64,000 nucleotides of DNA. Source: Paraburkholderia xenovorans LB400. GTDB lineage: Bacteria; Pseudomonadota; Gammaproteobacteria; Burkholderiales; Burkholderiaceae. How positions within the stretch are numbered: position 1 is the stretch's first letter; every line of letters starts with the position of its first letter. The position numbers and the translations under genes are program-made. Of this stretch, positions 46,195-54,058 are shown piece by piece. The notes below the pieces were generated by a model that saw only the letters and a list, made by a program, of their open reading frames with translations, had not been told where the DNA came from and searched no databases. The stretch is taken from positions 1,302,001 through 1,366,000 of the forward strand of contig NC_007952.1 in the NCBI RefSeq assembly GCF_000013645.1, in the 5' to 3' direction.

Positions 46195-47844
46195 ATGGCC
46201 GTGATCCGTTCCAATCGTCCTCTCGACTGGGTTCAGGTGGCAGCGGTTGCCGCCGGCGAACCGCTCGAACTTTCCGCCGACGCCCGCGCGCGCGTCGCGA
46301 CGGCGCGCGTGCTCGTCGAACAGATCGTCGAGCGCGGGATTCGCGCGTATGGCGTGAATACCGGCGTGGGCGCACTGTGCGACGTCATCGTTTCGCCGGG
46401 CGAACAGCGCACGTTGTCGCGCAACATTCTGATGAGCCACGCGGTCGGCGTCGGCGCGCCGCTCGGTGCTGCCGAAACGCGCGCGGTGATGGCGGCGGCC
46501 GTCAACAACTTCGCGCATGGACACTCGGGTATTCGCCTCGAAGTCGCGGACCAACTGGTGGCGCTGCTCAACGCGGATTGCCTGCCGGAAGTGCCGGCGT
46601 TCGGTTCAGTCGGTTATCTGAGCCATATGGCGCATATCGCGCTCGTCTGCATCGGCGAGGGCTATGCGCGCTTGCGCGGCGAGCGGCTCAAGGGACGCGA
46701 CGCGCTGCAACGTATCGGCCTCGAACCGCTCATGCTCGAAGCCAAGGAGGGCTTGAGCCTGGTCAACGGCACGCCGTGCGTCACCGGCCTGGCCGCATTG
46801 GCGCTCGCGCGCGCCGAACGCCTGCTCGACTGGACCGATATGGTCGCCTCGATGAGCTTCGAGAATCTGCGCGGCCAGCTCGCGGCGTTCGACGAAGAAT
46901 CGCTCGCCTTGCGGATCTCGCCTGGACTGAACCAGGTTGGCGAGCGGATGCGTACCGCGCTGGCCGGCAGCGGCATTCTCGCGGCGGTGATCGGCCATCG
47001 CACGCAGGACCCGCTGAGCATGCGGACCATTCCGCACGTGCACGGCGCCGCGCGCGACGTGCTCGCCGCGACCGCCGACGTGGTCAATCGCGAACTCGCG
47101 TCGATTACCGATAACCCGATCGTCGCCGGTACGCCGGAAGAGCCGCGCGTGTATTCGCAGGCGCACGCGGTGGGCGCCTCGATCGCGCTGGCGATGGACA
47201 GTCTCGCCACCGCGATCGCGCAAGTCGCGGCGATGGCCGAGCGGCGCCTCGATCGCCTCGTCAATCCGCTGGTCAGCGGCCTGCCGGCGTTTCTCGCCGA
47301 GCCGGGCGGCACCTGCTCGGGCTTCATGATCGCGCAGTACACGGCCGCCTCGCTGGTCGCGCAGAACCGGCGTCTTGCGCTGCCCGCGAGCCTCGACGGC
47401 GGCATCACTTCGGGCTTGCAGGAAGACCACCTGTGCCACGCCACGCCCGCCGCGCTGAAGGCGCTGGAAATCATCGACAACGCCGGGCGCATCGTCGCGA
47501 TCGAATTGCTGGCGGCCGCGCAAGCCTACGACCTGCAAAGTATCGACGCACCGCGCGCGCCGCACACGGAAGCCCTCTGGCAGCGCGTGCGCCGCGTCGT
47601 ACCGACCTACCGCGACGACCGGCCGCTCGCCGACGACATGAGCATCGCCTTTCGCATGATCGCCGACGAAGCGCCGCCGCCGTTGCCGAACCCTGGTAAC
47701 ATTGGCCCCCGGCCGGCCACGTCCGCCGACGGCCCGAATCTGGCGACGCCCGCCACGGTCACGGGTCTGGCGGCCGCGGGCCACGTCCGCGCTGCCGCGA
47801 GTATCGCCGTCAACGACGGGCAGGCCGCCGCGCACATGGCATGA
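46195..47844 (+). CDS. HAL/PAL-superfamily ammonia-lyase-like protein lacking the MIO triad
   Basis: 549 residues, following histidine/phenylalanine ammonia-lyases from end to end. Recognisable positions are Y52 (AYGVNTGVG), H82 (NILMSHAVGVG), N191 (LVNGTPCVTGLAAL), QDPLSMRTIPHVHGAARDVL with the Arg, TDNPIV, and LQEDHLCHATPAALKAL...IVAIELLAAAQAYDLQ. The segment that is GSVGASGDLAPLAH in true family enzymes reads GSVGYLSHMAH (137-147). The Ala-Ser-Gly that cyclises to MIO is gone with three residues deleted, and the Tyr after QDP is Leu. The C-terminal ~55 residues are low-complexity. It cannot work by MIO chemistry; an MIO-free elimination (ergothionase is a lyase of this fold, from memory) or a non-lyase role are options. 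Cotranscribed with an amino-acid importer and a HutC-type regulator. Confidence 0.85.
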   Translation: MAVIRSNRPLDWVQVAAVAAGEPLELSADARARVATARVLVEQIVERGIRAYGVNTGVGALCDVIVSPGEQRTLSRNILMSHAVGVGAPLGAAETRAVMAAAVNNFAHGHSGIRLEVADQLVALLNADCLPEVPAFGSVGYLSHMAHIALVCIGEGYARLRGERLKGRDALQRIGLEPLMLEAKEGLSLVNGTPCVTGLAALALARAERLLDWTDMVASMSFENLRGQLAAFDEESLALRISPGLNQVGERMRTALAGSGILAAVIGHRTQDPLSMRTIPHVHGAARDVLAATADVVNRELASITDNPIVAGTPEEPRVYSQAHAVGASIALAMDSLATAIAQVAAMAERRLDRLVNPLVSGLPAFLAEPGGTCSGFMIAQYTAASLVAQNRRLALPASLDGGITSGLQEDHLCHATPAALKALEIIDNAGRIVAIELLAAAQAYDLQSIDAPRAPHTEALWQRVRRVVPTYRDDRPLADDMSIAFRMIADEAPPPLPNPGNIGPRPATSADGPNLATPATVTGLAAAGHVRAAASIAVNDGQAAAHMA

Positions 47845-47892
47845 TCGAAACAGTGCCGGTGAGCGGGCTACCCGCCGGCGAGCCGGCCGGGC

Positions 47893-47909
47893 TGTACCAG
47901 CCAGGTACA
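47893..47909. promoter_or_regulatory. Inverted repeat before the first HutC-type regulator gene
   Basis: TGTACC, N5, GGTACA is a perfect 6-bp inverted repeat between the lyase-like gene and the regulator gene. It may be a second kind of operator controlling the regulator, or an RNA hairpin separating the two genes. It does not fit the GT-N-TA-N-AC core. Confidence 0.4.
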
Positions 47910-48004
47910 ACCCGCGTACCACCCACGAGGTCGGAGTGAACACAACTACAAACGCGCCGAGCGCGGAGATGCAGGGCCGCCCTGATCGCAAACAGGAGAC
48001 ACCT

Positions 48005-48697
48005 GTGAAAGCGATGCCTGCCTACGAGCAGATCAAACGCTACGTGATCAGGCGCATCAGCGAAGGGGACTGGAAACCGGGTGGCCTGATCCCGTCAGAG
48101 GCGGAACTGGTCAAGGAATTCGGCGTCGCGCGCATGACGGTGTCGCGCGCGCTGCGCGAACTGACCACCGAACGCGTGCTCACGCGCGTGCAAGGCTCCG
48201 GCACGTTCGTCGCGCCGCAGCGCTACGAATCGACGGTGCTGGAAATCCGCAACATCGCCGACGAAATCGCCGCACGCGGCCACCGCCATTCGGCGCGTGT
48301 GCTGACGCTCGAACCGAGCGACGACCCGCACGCGCTCGAAGCGCTCGGTCTCGCCAGCGGGCCGGCGTTTCACTCGTGCATCGTGCACGGCGAGGAGGGC
48401 GAGCCGATCCAGTACGAGGACCGCTACGTCAACCCGAAGGTGTTTCCCGATTATCTGCAACAGGACTTCACGATCGAAACGCCGAATCACTACATGGTGC
48501 GGCTCGCGCCGATCCAGCGCGCGGAATTCCGTATCTACGCGCAGAAGCCGGACGCATACGTGCGCCGGCATCTGATGATGGATATCGGCGAGCCGTGCCT
48601 GCAACTCTGGCGTCGCACATGGGTGGGTGACGACGTGGCGACGTCGGTGCAACTGTGGCATCCGGCGTCGCGTTTTCATCTGGCGGGGAACGTCTAG
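48005..48697 (+). CDS. HutC-type GntR regulator (UTRA domain), left operon
   Basis: The 230-residue repressor-type protein has a winged helix (YEQIKRYVIRRISEGDWKPGGLIPSEAELVKEFGVARMTVSRALRELTTERVLTRVQGSGTFVA). A UTRA ligand-binding domain follows (GPAFHSCIVHGEEGEPIQYEDRYVNPKVFPDYLQQDF..., PCLQLWRRTW). The form closely follows HutC, the urocanate-responsive repressor of histidine use. GTG 48005 with AGGAG seven bases upstream was preferred; GTG 47936 would add 23 residues. It ends the left operon and is paralogous to the convergent regulator. Confidence 0.88.
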   Translation: MKAMPAYEQIKRYVIRRISEGDWKPGGLIPSEAELVKEFGVARMTVSRALRELTTERVLTRVQGSGTFVAPQRYESTVLEIRNIADEIAARGHRHSARVLTLEPSDDPHALEALGLASGPAFHSCIVHGEEGEPIQYEDRYVNPKVFPDYLQQDFTIETPNHYMVRLAPIQRAEFRIYAQKPDAYVRRHLMMDIGEPCLQLWRRTWVGDDVATSVQLWHPASRFHLAGNV

Positions 48698-48720
48698 CGC
48701 GCTTTAACACGAAGCGCGCT
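48696..48720. terminator. Bidirectional hairpin between the two convergent regulator genes
   Basis: AGCGCGCTT (48696-48704), loop TAACACG, AAGCGCGCT (48712-48720): a perfect 9-bp stem filling the 24-bp space between the stop codons of the two regulators and serving both strands. Confidence 0.65.
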
Positions 48721-48721
48721 T

Positions 48722-49525
48722 TCAACCCTGGCGTTGCGACAGATCCGGCGAGAAGCGGCAGCCTAGCCGGTAGCGCGAGCCGGGGTGCACGAAACGCGCG
48801 AACGTGACCGTCACACCGCTCGTCCACGTGCGGCGCATCAGCGTAAGGCACGGCTCCTCGGCGCGCATTTCGAGCAATTCGGCCTCGGCACGCGTAGGCA
48901 GGCCGGCGTCGACCACGTGTTCCACGTCGTGCGCGGGCACGATCTCGAACAGATACTCCGACGGCCTGATCGCCGAGAAATCCTGCAGCAGAAAATCCGG
49001 CGCAATCGCCGGATTCACATAGCGATCTTCCAGCTGCACCGGCAAGCCATTCTCGCGATGTACGCAGATCACATGAAACACCGAAGCGCCCGGCGCAAGC
49101 CCTAACGCGTTCGACACGATCACCGAAGCTGTTTCGCGCTGCAACAGCACCGTGTCGCAGCGATATTCATGGCCGCGTGACCGGATCTCGTCGCCGATAT
49201 GGGCGATCATCAGCAGCGTCGATTGCGGCTTGGTCTGCGCGACGAAGGTGCCGACCCCGGAGACGCGCGTCACGAGCCCTTCTTCAGCGAGCTCGCGCAG
49301 CGCGCGATTGACCGTCATGCGCGACACGCCGAGCGTCGCGACCAGATCGAGCTCGGACGGCAGGCGGTCGCCCGCGTGGCGCTCGCCCGATTCGATGATG
49401 TGCCGGATATGGCTCTTGACCTGTTCGTAGCGCGCGGCCGGCGCGTCGGTCGCGGCGCGCGCAGCCTTCATCGCCGCGGCGGAAAGCGGCTTGTCATGAG
49501 CCCGGCTGCGAACGGTGGAGGACAT
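48722..49525 (-). CDS. HutC-type GntR regulator (UTRA domain), right operon
   Basis: The 267-residue paralogue of the left-operon regulator has a winged helix RYEQVKSHIRHIIESGERHAGDRLPSELDLVATLGVSRMTVNRALRELAEEGLVTRVSGVGTFVA. Its UTRA domain has matching motifs (LPVQLEDRYVNPAIAPDFLLQDF, PCLTLMRRTW). It carries an additional ~35-residue basic N-terminal segment. Start ATG 49525 has a GGAG site (CGGTGGAGG). It is the last gene of the right operon, about 50 nt behind the ATPase gene. Confidence 0.87.
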   Translation of the reverse strand: MSSTVRSRAHDKPLSAAAMKAARAATDAPAARYEQVKSHIRHIIESGERHAGDRLPSELDLVATLGVSRMTVNRALRELAEEGLVTRVSGVGTFVAQTKPQSTLLMIAHIGDEIRSRGHEYRCDTVLLQRETASVIVSNALGLAPGASVFHVICVHRENGLPVQLEDRYVNPAIAPDFLLQDFSAIRPSEYLFEIVPAHDVEHVVDAGLPTRAEAELLEMRAEEPCLTLMRRTWTSGVTVTFARFVHPGSRYRLGCRFSPDLSQRQG

Positions 49526-49577
49526 CGGCGGCCCTTGCGTCAGTGTCCGCGTGAGGCAGGCGGAAAGCGGCGCGCGC

Positions 49578-50447
49578 TCATAGCGGCTGCGCGTCGTCGG
49601 GGCCGCGTGTCCAGAACGCGTTGCGGTCGAAGTAGTTCTGCAGGAACTGCCGCAAGCGCGGCTGGCCGGCGTCGTGAAAGACATCGCGCGGTTTGCCTTG
49701 CACGGCAATACGGCCCTGGTCGATGAACATCACTTTATCCGCGACCTGCGCGGCGAAGCCCATTTCATGCGTGACGACGGCCATCGTCATGCCGTCGCGC
49801 GCGAGCTGTTTCATCACTTGCAGCACTTCGCCGACCAGTTCCGGGTCGAGCGCCGAGGTCGGCTCGTCGAACAGCATGATGTGCGGCTCCATTGCGAGTG
49901 CCCGCGCAATCGCCACACGCTGCTGCTGGCCGCCCGAGAGCCTGGCCGGATACGCGTCGCCCTTGTGCGCGAGGCCCACCGTTTCGAGCATCGCGTTGGC
50001 GCGGCGGCGCGCTTCGTCGCGCGACAGATGCCGCACGCGCAGCAGCGATTCCATTACGTTGCCGAGCGCCGTCATGTGCGGCCACAGATTGAACTGCTGA
50101 AACACCATGCCGACGTTGCGCCGCACGCGGTTGATGTCGCTTTGCGAGGCGCGCACGCGCTTGCCGTTGCGCTCGCTATAGCCGAGCAGTTCGCCTTCGA
50201 TACGCACGTCGCCCTGATCGTAGGTTTCGAGCGCGGCGAGGCAGCGCAGCAGCGTGCTTTTGCCCGAACCGGACGGGCCGATGATGCACACCACCTCCGA
50301 GCGCGCGATCTCGAGATCGACGCCGCGCAGCACTTCGACTTCGCCGAAGCGTTTGCGCAGGTCGCGCACTTCGATCAACGGCGCACCGGACGACGATTCG
50401 ACATTGGCAGTGGACGCGGAGGAGGGCATGTCGGCGATGATGGTCAT
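49578..50447 (-). CDS. Amino acid ABC transporter ATP-binding protein (GlnQ/HisP family), right operon
   Basis: The 289-residue ATPase has Walker A GPSGSGKST, signature LSGGQQQRVAIARAL, Walker B IMLFDEPTSALDPE and the H-loop VVTHEMGFAAQVADKVMFIDQG. About 20 residues precede the domain start and 25 residues (FDRNAFWTRGPDDAQPL) extend beyond the usual end. It pairs with the two permeases and binding protein encoded upstream. Confidence 0.9.
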   Translation of the reverse strand: MTIIADMPSSASTANVESSSGAPLIEVRDLRKRFGEVEVLRGVDLEIARSEVVCIIGPSGSGKSTLLRCLAALETYDQGDVRIEGELLGYSERNGKRVRASQSDINRVRRNVGMVFQQFNLWPHMTALGNVMESLLRVRHLSRDEARRRANAMLETVGLAHKGDAYPARLSGGQQQRVAIARALAMEPHIMLFDEPTSALDPELVGEVLQVMKQLARDGMTMAVVTHEMGFAAQVADKVMFIDQGRIAVQGKPRDVFHDAGQPRLRQFLQNYFDRNAFWTRGPDDAQPL

Positions 50448-50466
50448 AAGAGAGTCCCGGTTCCGT

Positions 50467-51129
50467 TCACGCCATGAAGCGCGCGATGCGGGCTTCGGCC
50501 CACATGCCCGCGCGCGAAGTCAGTTCGACCAGCGCGAGGTAGCACACGCACAGCACGAGCAGCGTTTCGACGAAGGCAAAGGTTGCCGAGCCGATGCCGG
50601 TGAGCACGAACGTGAGTTCGGGCACGGTGACGATGGACAATACGGCCGTTTCCTTGCTCAGCACGATGATCAGATTGGTCAGCGCGGGCACGATCAGCAC
50701 GAGCATTTGCGGCACCTGAATACGCAGCACCGCCTGCCAGCGCGTGAGGCCGAGACACGACGCCGCTTCGAGATGGCCGGGCGGCACCGATTGAAAGCCG
50801 GAGCGGAACGCTTCGGCGAAATACGCGCTGCCGTACAGGCCCAAACCGAGCACACCGGCGGTCATCGGTTCGAGCGTGAGGCCGAAAGACGGCCCGCCGT
50901 AATACAGCAAAAAGAGTTGCACGAGAAACGGCGTGCCGCGAAACAGTTCGATATATACGCGCAAGATGCCGCGCACCCAGCGGCCGCAGAAGAGTTGCAG
51001 CACCGCAATCAGAAAGCCGATCAGCATGCCGATCGCCACGCCCGCAGCCCAGGTGCCGAGCGTCGTGGCGAGGCCCGCCGCGATCGGCTGAAGATTGTGC
51101 GTGATGACGGTGGGATCGAGCTTTTGCAT
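50467..51129 (-). CDS. Amino acid ABC transporter permease (right operon, second)
   Basis: The 220-residue permease has five hydrophobic helices and the EAA loop HLEAASCLGLTRWQAVLRIQVPQMLVLIVPALTNLI. VYIELFRGTPFLVQLFLLYYGGPSFGL is the standard family segment. Start ATG 51129 chosen by homology. It lies 31 nt after the first permease gene and 19 nt before the ATPase gene. Confidence 0.9.
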   Translation of the reverse strand: MQKLDPTVITHNLQPIAAGLATTLGTWAAGVAIGMLIGFLIAVLQLFCGRWVRGILRVYIELFRGTPFLVQLFLLYYGGPSFGLTLEPMTAGVLGLGLYGSAYFAEAFRSGFQSVPPGHLEAASCLGLTRWQAVLRIQVPQMLVLIVPALTNLIIVLSKETAVLSIVTVPELTFVLTGIGSATFAFVETLLVLCVCYLALVELTSRAGMWAEARIARFMA

Positions 51130-51160
51130 GGCGTGGATTCGATGTCGGACGCGGGGCCGC

Positions 51161-51811
51161 TCAGGCGTGCTGCAAGCGGTATTCGGCGGCGTGCGCGACG
51201 AGTGTGAGCGCACCGCAGATCACGAAGTAGATCAGCCCGGCGGCGAGGTACGCTTCCAGCGGCCGATAGGTGCTGGCGGCGATATTCTGCGCGGTGCGCG
51301 TCAGCTCGGCCACGCCCACCACCGAGATCAGCGAAGAAGCCTTGATGAGCAGCACCATTTCATTGACGAGCGAAGGCAGCGTCAAACGGAATGCTTGCGG
51401 CACGAGAATGCGGCGCAGCATGTCGAACGGCGAGAGCCCGAGCATGCGCGCGGCTTCCAGATGGCCCGGCGGAATGCTGAGAAAACCGCCGCGCAGGATC
51501 TCGGCGATATAGGACGCGGAACATAGCGATACGGTGCTGATCGCCGCCACGACCGGCGACACGTTGATGCCCGCGAACGGCAGCAGGTAGTACACCAGCA
51601 GCAGTTGCACCAGCATCGGCACGCCGCGAAAGAAGAACACATAGGCGCCGCCGAACATGCGCGCCGCGCGGTTCGGCGAAAGCCGCGCCGCGCACACGCC
51701 GATCGCCACGAAGAAACCGATCAGGAGACCCGTCAGCGAAATGCCGATGGTGGCGAGCGCCGCGTGCAGCAGCAGCGGAAAGCCCTGGAGGAAGACGGTC
51801 GTGCTGAACAT
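51161..51811 (-). CDS. Amino acid ABC transporter permease (right operon, first)
   Basis: The 216-residue permease has the family pattern YVFFFRGVPMLVQLLLVYYLLPFAGI and the EAA loop HLEAARMLGLSPFDMLRRILVPQAFRLTLPSLVNEMV. It forms the second half of the right-operon transmembrane pair. About 125 nt separates it from the binding-protein gene upstream, with no obvious terminator. Confidence 0.9.
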   Translation of the reverse strand: MFSTTVFLQGFPLLLHAALATIGISLTGLLIGFFVAIGVCAARLSPNRAARMFGGAYVFFFRGVPMLVQLLLVYYLLPFAGINVSPVVAAISTVSLCSASYIAEILRGGFLSIPPGHLEAARMLGLSPFDMLRRILVPQAFRLTLPSLVNEMVLLIKASSLISVVGVAELTRTAQNIAASTYRPLEAYLAAGLIYFVICGALTLVAHAAEYRLQHA

Positions 51812-51936
51812 AAGCTGCGCACTCGGTAGAACGGAAAGAGCGATGCGGCTCGTTGCGCGGGCCGCATCGCCTGCATCAGGGCACGTGCATCGAAATCAGA
51901 ACGTCGGCCTGACAAAGCGTGGAGCGATAAACAGGA

Positions 51937-52764
51937 TCAATAGTTCGGCGCGGGCATGGTGGTCGGTGCGTCCATTGCGACGCCGAACCATTTCTTCTGC
52001 AACGCGGCAAGGCGTCCGTCGTTGTGCATTTTCACGAGCGCGGCGTTGAAGGCATCGGCGAGCGGCTTGCTGTCCGCGTCTTTACGCAAACAGTAGGCGA
52101 AGTACACCTTGGCGCCGAACGGCGGCTGCACCACGGCGAATGTTTCCGGCCGCTGCTTGGCCACATACGCAATGTTGGTCATGGAGTTCGCCACCGCCAC
52201 GATCCGGCCCGCGGCGAGATCGGCATAAGCCTGATTGTTGTCGACGTATTCGCGGATTTCAGGCGGCTTCGGCAACGTGGCAACGTAGGCCTTCAACTGG
52301 TCGAGTTGCGCCGAGCCCTTGCCGGCGCCGACCGTCTTGCCCGCGATATCCGACGATTGCCTGAGCGACGAGTCGTTCGCGCGTTTGAGCAGCGCGTCGG
52401 TCGCGTCCGCGATCGGCAAGGTGTACGTGTAGCGCTCCATGCGCGCCTTGGTGACGGTGAGCGGGCCGCCCACCATGTCGAACTTGCCCGCTTCCAGACC
52501 CGGCAGCACGCTCGGCCACGGCAAGTCGATAAAGCGCACCTTCACGCCCATTTCCTTGCCGACCTCGGCGAACAGATCCTTGTTGAAACCCGCTTGCTGG
52601 CCGTTTTCAAGGAAGTCGAAAGGGGCGAACTGCATCTCGGTGCCGACCACCAGTTCGCCGGCTTTTTTCACTTTGGCGAGCTGGTCTTCCGCGTGGGCGG
52701 TGGCGCTTGCCGCGCACAACGCCAGCATGACCAAACGACACTTCCAGCCTGCAAGGATGCTCAT
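51937..52764 (-). CDS. Amino acid ABC transporter substrate-binding protein, right operon
   Basis: The 275-residue periplasmic protein has a signal peptide (MSILAGWKCRLVMLALCAASATAHA). The mature family-3 binding domain includes GELVVGTEMQFAPFDFLENGQQAGFNKDLFAEVGKEMGV, WPSVLPGLEAGKFDMVGGPLTVTKARMERYTYTLPI, and LAAGRIVAVANSMTNIAYVA. It differs clearly from the left-operon protein, so the two importers probably take different though related solutes. First gene of the right operon; operators lie upstream. Confidence 0.9.
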   Translation of the reverse strand: MSILAGWKCRLVMLALCAASATAHAEDQLAKVKKAGELVVGTEMQFAPFDFLENGQQAGFNKDLFAEVGKEMGVKVRFIDLPWPSVLPGLEAGKFDMVGGPLTVTKARMERYTYTLPIADATDALLKRANDSSLRQSSDIAGKTVGAGKGSAQLDQLKAYVATLPKPPEIREYVDNNQAYADLAAGRIVAVANSMTNIAYVAKQRPETFAVVQPPFGAKVYFAYCLRKDADSKPLADAFNAALVKMHNDGRLAALQKKWFGVAMDAPTTMPAPNY

Positions 52765-52842
52765 GGGATTCTCCGGTTGGCAAAGCGGTGTCGCGCGAAG
52801 GTGGTGCACGAAAGCGGGTTCGGCGCGAGTCGATGCCAGGCA

Positions 52843-52850
52843 GTATATAC
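52843..52850. promoter_or_regulatory. HutC-type GntR operator, site 3
   Basis: GTATATAC is a perfect palindrome of the GT-N-TA-N-AC form, about 80 bp upstream of the right binding-protein gene. Confidence 0.65.
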
Positions 52851-52941
52851 CGCGGTTTTGCAGCGAAATAAATAAACGCGCGAGTAGAGAAAAGCCCTTA
52901 TGCGAAGGGCCGACAAGCTGCTTGCGGGGGCGCTTTTGGCG

Positions 52942-52949
52942 GTATATAC
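52942..52949. promoter_or_regulatory. HutC-type GntR operator, site 4
   Basis: This second GTATATAC has its centre 99 bp from site 3 and lies about 120 bp upstream of the oxygenase gene. Identical sequence suggests the same regulator acts on both divergent promoters. Confidence 0.65.
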
Positions 52950-53068
52950 AACTGCAATGCGCGCGGCGGAAAGGCGTCTTCAAGGAGACGCTGCATGCGC
53001 CCGCCTCATATGTGTCTTCATGTGCCTGTTTCATCAGTCGATTCAGCCGATCCTTCAGGAGCAACGCA

Positions 53069-54058
53069 ATGCCTGTGACCCGCATTCCGATCATCGATCT
53101 CGCCGGCGTTCGCGCGGGCGACCCGCAGGCTTTACAGCGCGTGGCGCAGGAAATTCGTGAAGCGTGCACGACGATCGGCTTCTTCTACATCGTCAATCAC
53201 GGCGTGCCGCAAGCGCTGATCGACGCCGCCGCGCAGGCGGCGCGCCGCTTCTTCGCGTTTCCGGTGGAGACCAAGCGGCGCGCGGCGGTCAATCACCGCC
53301 ATCGGGGTTTCAATGCGCTCGGCGACGCGACCATGTACCAGGCCAAACGTCCCGACTACAAGGAGTTCTTCAGCATCGGCCTCGAATTGCCGGAGGACGA
53401 CCCCGACGTGCTGGCCGGTCAGGCGCTGCGTGGACCGAATAACTGGCCGGACTTCATGCCGGAGTTGCGTCCCGCGCTGTACGGTTACTATGAAGCGGTA
53501 GGGGCGTGCGGCGCCGATCTGCTGCGCGCGGTGGCGGTGAGCCTCGGCGTGGAGGAACAATTCTTCGCGCCGCGTTATACCAAGCGGATGCAGCGCACGC
53601 AGATGGTCTACTATCCGCCGCAGCCGCCCCAATCGGACGAAGATCAGTTCGGCGTCGCGCCGCACACCGACTATGGCTGCATCACCTTGTTGTGGCAGGA
53701 TCAGGTGGGTGGCCTGCAGGTGCGGGAAATCGCCAACGATACGTGGGTGGATGCACCGCCGGTCGAAGGCAGCTTCGTGGTCAACGTCGGCGATCTGCTC
53801 GCGCGCTGGACCAACGACCGCTTTCGCTCCACCCTGCATCGCGTGATCAATGCGTCGGGGCGCGAGCGCTATTCGATCGCGACGTTTTATGATCCGACTT
53901 ACGGTGCGCGGGTCGATCCACGCGATCTCGGTACGAACGAAACCGACCTCAAGTATCAGCCGGTCGCAGCGGGCGACTATATTCTCGGGCGTATCAACGA
54001 CTCGATGGGCTATCGGAAGAAACGCGCCGCTGAGGGCGCGCAAGGAACCCCTGCATGA
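53069..54058 (+). CDS. 2-oxoglutarate/Fe(II)-dependent oxygenase, isopenicillin-N-synthase family
   Basis: The 329-residue non-haem iron enzyme has an N-terminal DIOX_N region (IPIIDLAGVRAGDPQALQRVAQEIREACTTIGFFYIVNHGVP) and the jelly-roll core. Iron ligands are H199 and D201 (PHTDYGCITLL) and H257 (STLHRVIN); R267 and S269 (RYSIATF) bind 2-oxoglutarate. Members hydroxylate, desaturate or cyclise small molecules. Start ATG 53069 with AGGAG. The stop overlaps the next gene (ATGA), so the two are coupled. It probably oxidises a metabolite handled by the adjacent importer. Confidence 0.9.
   Translation: MPVTRIPIIDLAGVRAGDPQALQRVAQEIREACTTIGFFYIVNHGVPQALIDAAAQAARRFFAFPVETKRRAAVNHRHRGFNALGDATMYQAKRPDYKEFFSIGLELPEDDPDVLAGQALRGPNNWPDFMPELRPALYGYYEAVGACGADLLRAVAVSLGVEEQFFAPRYTKRMQRTQMVYYPPQPPQSDEDQFGVAPHTDYGCITLLWQDQVGGLQVREIANDTWVDAPPVEGSFVVNVGDLLARWTNDRFRSTLHRVINASGRERYSIATFYDPTYGARVDPRDLGTNETDLKYQPVAAGDYILGRINDSMGYRKKRAAEGAQGTPA

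Larger units (their letters stand above)
52765..53068. promoter_or_regulatory. Divergent control region between the right importer operon and the oxygenase pair
   Basis: This 304-bp region has no gene. It contains two identical HutC-type palindromes (52843-52850 and 52942-52949), one nearer each divergent gene, and an AT-rich stretch with AAATAAATAA around 52864-52876. AGGAG at 53057-53061 is the ribosome site of the oxygenase. Confidence 0.6.
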
